The position numbers and the translations under genes are program-made. From Pseudomonadota bacterium (lineage in GTDB: Bacteria; Pseudomonadota; Alphaproteobacteria; Acetobacterales; Acetobacteraceae), in the NCBI GenBank assembly GCA_021826565.1, contig JAKAZJ010000055.1:1-8368 (forward strand): DNA of 8,368 nucleotides. Reading direction: 5' to 3'. The notes beneath the pieces were generated by a model. It made no database searches. It was not told the origin of the DNA and worked only from the letters and a program-made list of their open reading frames with translations. Below, piece after piece: positions 6,194 through 8,368 of this stretch (its first letter is position 1; each line of letters opens with the position of its first letter).

Positions 6194-7642
6194 TCAGGCG
6201 GCGTGCAGCAAGTCCAGCGCGGCCTCGAACACCTCCATGTTCTTGCCGAACGAGATCGCCGCCGCCTGCGCCGCCGCCACCAGATGCAGGTCGCGCCAGG
6301 GCGCGCGGGTGGCGTGGAACTCCTCGAAGGCGGCCTGGTGGTGCTTGAAGGCGTGCATTTCCGTGAAGCTGTCGTGGCAGACGATCTCGCCCAGACGGGC
6401 GAACAAAGCTGCCGGATCGTAGCCGCAGGCCACATAGTGTCGGGCCAGCGCGATTGTTTCCTTCACCTCCGGCACCGCGCGCATGGTGCCCAGATTGGTG
6501 ACTTTCGACCAATCGGTCGGGGGCTGCTCGTGGATGCTGCGCGCGATTGCTTCCAGCAGCGCGGGCTGGTCGCGCGCCGGCAGGCCGGCGAGGTCGGACG
6601 CGCCCGGCGGGTCCATGCGGTACTGGGTCGATTTCACCTCCGGCCCGGTATGCCACATCAGCAGGATGCCCAGCTTGTTGCGTGGCGTGATTCCGTCCAG
6701 TCGCAGCAGATACCGGCGCAGATTGGCGCTGGTGTGCAGATGCACGTCCATCGGATTTCCGGTCAACGAGCGCAGGAATAGCCCGGCTGCGCCGATTGAC
6801 AACGCCTCCCCGGCGCCTTCCAGGGATAACCCGCCTCCCAGCGCTTCGGCGAGCAGGGCAGGGACCTCGGCATAGGCATCGCAACGGCCGATGGCCTCAC
6901 CGATCGCGCCGATGGTGGCGGTTTCATCGTCGCCGCTGCGCTGACGCAGCACGCGTCCGAGCAAACCGTGGCGCTCGATCAGGGCATCGATCTCCGGCAC
7001 GGCGCGCTGGGTGGGGAAGCGCGCCACGTAGCGTACCGCCGGGCGCATCAGGAACGGGCGGTACTCGGTGCCGAATTGTTCCAGGGCGCGCCAGGTGAAA
7101 GCCGGGAAGATGAAATAGTGGTCGTCCAGGGCGTTCTTCGGGATCGCCACGCTCAGCAGTAGGTCAAATGCCTCGATCGGTGGGATATTGGCCCATAACC
7201 ACTGGAACAGATGATCCGCCTTGTTGCTCTCGCCGCGGCTGGCGGCTTTCAGAAAGGCGGCCTTGGTCGCCTCGGCGCCGCCGGCGTCCAGCGGCGTGAA
7301 TTCCAGCATCGCATACGGCCCGGTCACGGGATCGTGAATATGCTTGTTGGACAGCGCGACATGTTGAAGGATCGGCAGGAAGCGCTGCTCCCCGGTCAGG
7401 CGGCGGGACAGATGCAGGATAGCGTGCAGCCCGGCCAGCGGGTGCAGCGGGCCGCCATGATGCCCGGGCGGCAGATCCGACGACCGCGCCACCGCCAGGG
7501 CCGAGGCGGTCAGCATCGTCTCGACCGGCACCCCGGCTCGCAGCCGCGCGAGGGTGCTGTCGAGGATTTGATCGCGCGGGGTTTCCTCGACGAAGCGGAC
7601 CAGCGGTTCGATCGACTCTGAGAAGCGGACCGGCGTGGGCAT
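6194..7642 (-). CDS. His-rich, all-helical protein of unknown function (resembles Rieske-associated helical region)
   Basis: This 482-residue protein has no signal peptide or clear membrane segment. It carries 23 histidines (about 5%) in clusters: H61-H62/H67/H73/H77, H94/H101/H103, D173-D174-H175, H301/H303, H331, H402, and H423/H430/H434-H435/H443/H453. Four stretches (from H67, H175, H303 and H430) look alike: a histidine, an amphipathic helix, a turn, then a second helix, as in a helical-repeat fold. The three cysteines (C254, C406, C422) do not form a CxH...CxxH Rieske motif. From memory, the pattern (HxHTSAN near 301, an N-terminal LHPLAGLHA segment, a His-laden C-terminal helix) resembles the long helical part of bacterial proteins annotated as Rieske 2Fe-2S, and more loosely the questin-oxidase-like family; neither is verified. 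The ATG at 7642 has GGAGGA seven bases upstream. The gene follows a GST gene on the same strand after 98 bases. Clearly coding; the biochemical role is unassigned. Confidence 0.85.
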   Translation of the reverse strand: MPTPVRFSESIEPLVRFVEETPRDQILDSTLARLRAGVPVETMLTASALAVARSSDLPPGHHGGPLHPLAGLHAILHLSRRLTGEQRFLPILQHVALSNKHIHDPVTGPYAMLEFTPLDAGGAEATKAAFLKAASRGESNKADHLFQWLWANIPPIEAFDLLLSVAIPKNALDDHYFIFPAFTWRALEQFGTEYRPFLMRPAVRYVARFPTQRAVPEIDALIERHGLLGRVLRQRSGDDETATIGAIGEAIGRCDAYAEVPALLAEALGGGLSLEGAGEALSIGAAGLFLRSLTGNPMDVHLHTSANLRRYLLRLDGITPRNKLGILLMWHTGPEVKSTQYRMDPPGASDLAGLPARDQPALLEAIARSIHEQPPTDWSKVTNLGTMRAVPEVKETIALARHYVACGYDPAALFARLGEIVCHDSFTEMHAFKHHQAAFEEFHATRAPWRDLHLVAAAQAAAISFGKNMEVFEAALDLLHAA

Positions 7643-7649
7643 GGCGGTT

Positions 7650-7655
7650 TCCTCC
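7650..7655 (-). promoter_or_regulatory. Strong Shine-Dalgarno site fixing the start of the His-rich protein
   Basis: On the minus strand GGAGGA sits seven bases before the ATG at 7642. The frame stays open to 7696, but that longer start would overlap the promoter candidate and lacks an equal site. Confidence 0.75.
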
Positions 7656-7667
7656 GGGTTTTGCCGA

Positions 7668-7696
7668 AGCGTCGCGCCCGCCGCCGGTCCTGTCAA
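7668..7696 (-). promoter_or_regulatory. Candidate promoter for the His-rich gene
   Basis: On the minus strand a perfect TTGACA -35 (7696-7691) is followed after 17 bases by GACGCT (7673-7668), a poor -10. Transcription would start near 7660, just ahead of the GGAGGA site. If real, the gene can be expressed independently of the upstream GST gene. Confidence 0.4.
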
Positions 7697-7701
7697 TGCC
7701 G

Positions 7702-7712
7702 GAAGTAACTTC
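7702..7712. repeat. Short perfect inverted repeat upstream of the -35 candidate
   Basis: GAAGT (7702-7706) and ACTTC (7708-7712) are perfect inverted arms around one base, six bases upstream of the TTGACA candidate. A second GTAAC (7720-7724) echoes the centre 15 bases away. It could be an operator half of a regulator site, but arms this short can occur by chance. Confidence 0.25.
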
Positions 7713-7740
7713 TTCTCCCGTAACGAAATCGGAACCCGAG

Positions 7741-8352
7741 TCAGGCAGCGGTGCTAGGCCGCGCTTTCACCCGGTCGAACCAGGCGGCGATATGCGTGTT
7801 CGCCGGGTTCAGCTTCTGACCCACGCCGGCGCCGAAATCCAGGAAGCAGAACAGCAATATATCGGCCAGGGTGAAGCGCGCGCCGCAGATATACTCCTTC
7901 CCGCCCAGCATCGCGTCCAGCTTTGTCAGCCATCCCTGCGCGATCTGCTTCAGATCGTCGGCGGCCTGTGGGATCACGTGGATGCGGTTCTGGAACAGCT
8001 TCAACCCCTCTGCGAAGCGGAACCCCGCGGCCAGGGGTTCGACGATGTTGAGGTCCAGCCGCCGCACCCACATGCGCGTCTCGGCGCGGGATTTCGCGTC
8101 CGTGCCGATCAACGAGGCACCTGGCGAGACCTCGTCAAGATACTCGCAGATCGGGATGATCTCGGTAATTCGCCCGCCATCGTCAAGCTCCAGCATCGGC
8201 ATCTGCCCGAACGGGTTCTTCGCAAGATAGGGTTCGCGCCGGTTCTCTCCGCCGCGCAGATCGACCTCCTCCAGCGGCAGCGAGATGCCGCGCTCGGCCA
8301 TGAACATCCGCACCACGCGCGGGTTGGGTCCGATCGAATTGTACAGTTTCAT
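7741..8352 (-). CDS. Glutathione S-transferase, GTT2-like
   Basis: This 203-residue cytosolic GST has two domains: a thioredoxin-like N-domain (1 to about 78) and an all-helical C-domain. SIGPNPRVVRMFMAERGI (6-23) fits the N-terminal helix of the GTT2-like class. NPFGQMPML (46-54) carries the cis-proline P52, which binds the glutathione backbone. E64 in ITEIIPICEYLDE is the gamma-glutamyl contact, although the usual following serine is isoleucine (I65). The C-domain has the N-capping box T161-x-x-D164 in FTLADILLF. The likely role is glutathione conjugation or peroxide/thiol chemistry; the substrate is unknown. The ATG at 8352 has GAGGAG (8361-8366 on the complement) eight bases upstream. It lies upstream of, and on the same strand as, the His-rich gene with 98 bases between them, so co-transcription is possible. 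Confidence 0.93.
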   Translation of the reverse strand: MKLYNSIGPNPRVVRMFMAERGISLPLEEVDLRGGENRREPYLAKNPFGQMPMLELDDGGRITEIIPICEYLDEVSPGASLIGTDAKSRAETRMWVRRLDLNIVEPLAAGFRFAEGLKLFQNRIHVIPQAADDLKQIAQGWLTKLDAMLGGKEYICGARFTLADILLFCFLDFGAGVGQKLNPANTHIAAWFDRVKARPSTAA

Positions 8353-8368
8353 CGGTGAGTCTCCTCGG

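Noticed and set aside
5476..6435. 319-codon minus-strand open frame over rdgB
   Set aside because: It overlaps the ends of both real genes in other frames and has no domain features.
7643..7696. Longer start for the His-rich protein at 7696
   Set aside because: The 18 extra codons cover the TTGACA candidate, and the ATG at 7642 has a strong GGAGGA site.

Overview
The window is GC-rich, gene-dense chromosomal DNA from an alphaproteobacterium, most likely a Rhodospirillales/Acetobacteraceae-type organism. This is inferred from base composition, from a GTT2-like glutathione transferase, and from the combination of polar-flagellum regulators, a Pho regulon block and an rph-rdgB pair. No rRNA, tRNA, CRISPR array, insertion sequence or phage gene was found.

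Bases 1-1474 (+) are the end of a flagellar regulatory unit. The 3' part of flhF (SRP-type GTPase) overlaps flhG (MinD/ParA-type ATPase) by an ATGA. Together these set flagellum number and placement. Bases 1570-2358 (+) hold a lone HpcH/HpaI-family class II aldolase with complete active-site residues.

Bases 2363-4713 (+) are a phosphate-control operon, pstB-phoU-phoB. A tandem Pho box of three 7-base repeats with an 11-base period precedes it. PhoB probably autoregulates the unit through this box. The transporter genes pstS, pstC and pstA and the kinase gene phoR are not beside it in this window, so the operon looks split. Bases 4714-4876 are a short non-coding gap with a GC-rich hairpin, a weak promoter candidate and a G-free leader in front of rph.

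Bases 4877-6192 (+) are rph (RNase PH) and rdgB (dITP/XTP pyrophosphatase), also joined by an ATGA overlap. They cover RNA 3'-end trimming and nucleotide-pool cleaning. rdgB converges on a minus-strand gene with one base between the two stop codons.

Bases 6194-8352 (-) hold two genes read leftward: a GTT2-like glutathione S-transferase, then a 482-residue His-rich, all-helical-looking protein of uncertain function. The latter is the least ordinary item here. Its His-led helical repeats suggest a metal or cofactor enzyme, and its pattern recalls the long helical region attached to Rieske domains in some bacterial proteins, but it has no Rieske motif. Otherwise the window is ordinary core genome, and I do not see a clear new multi-gene system.
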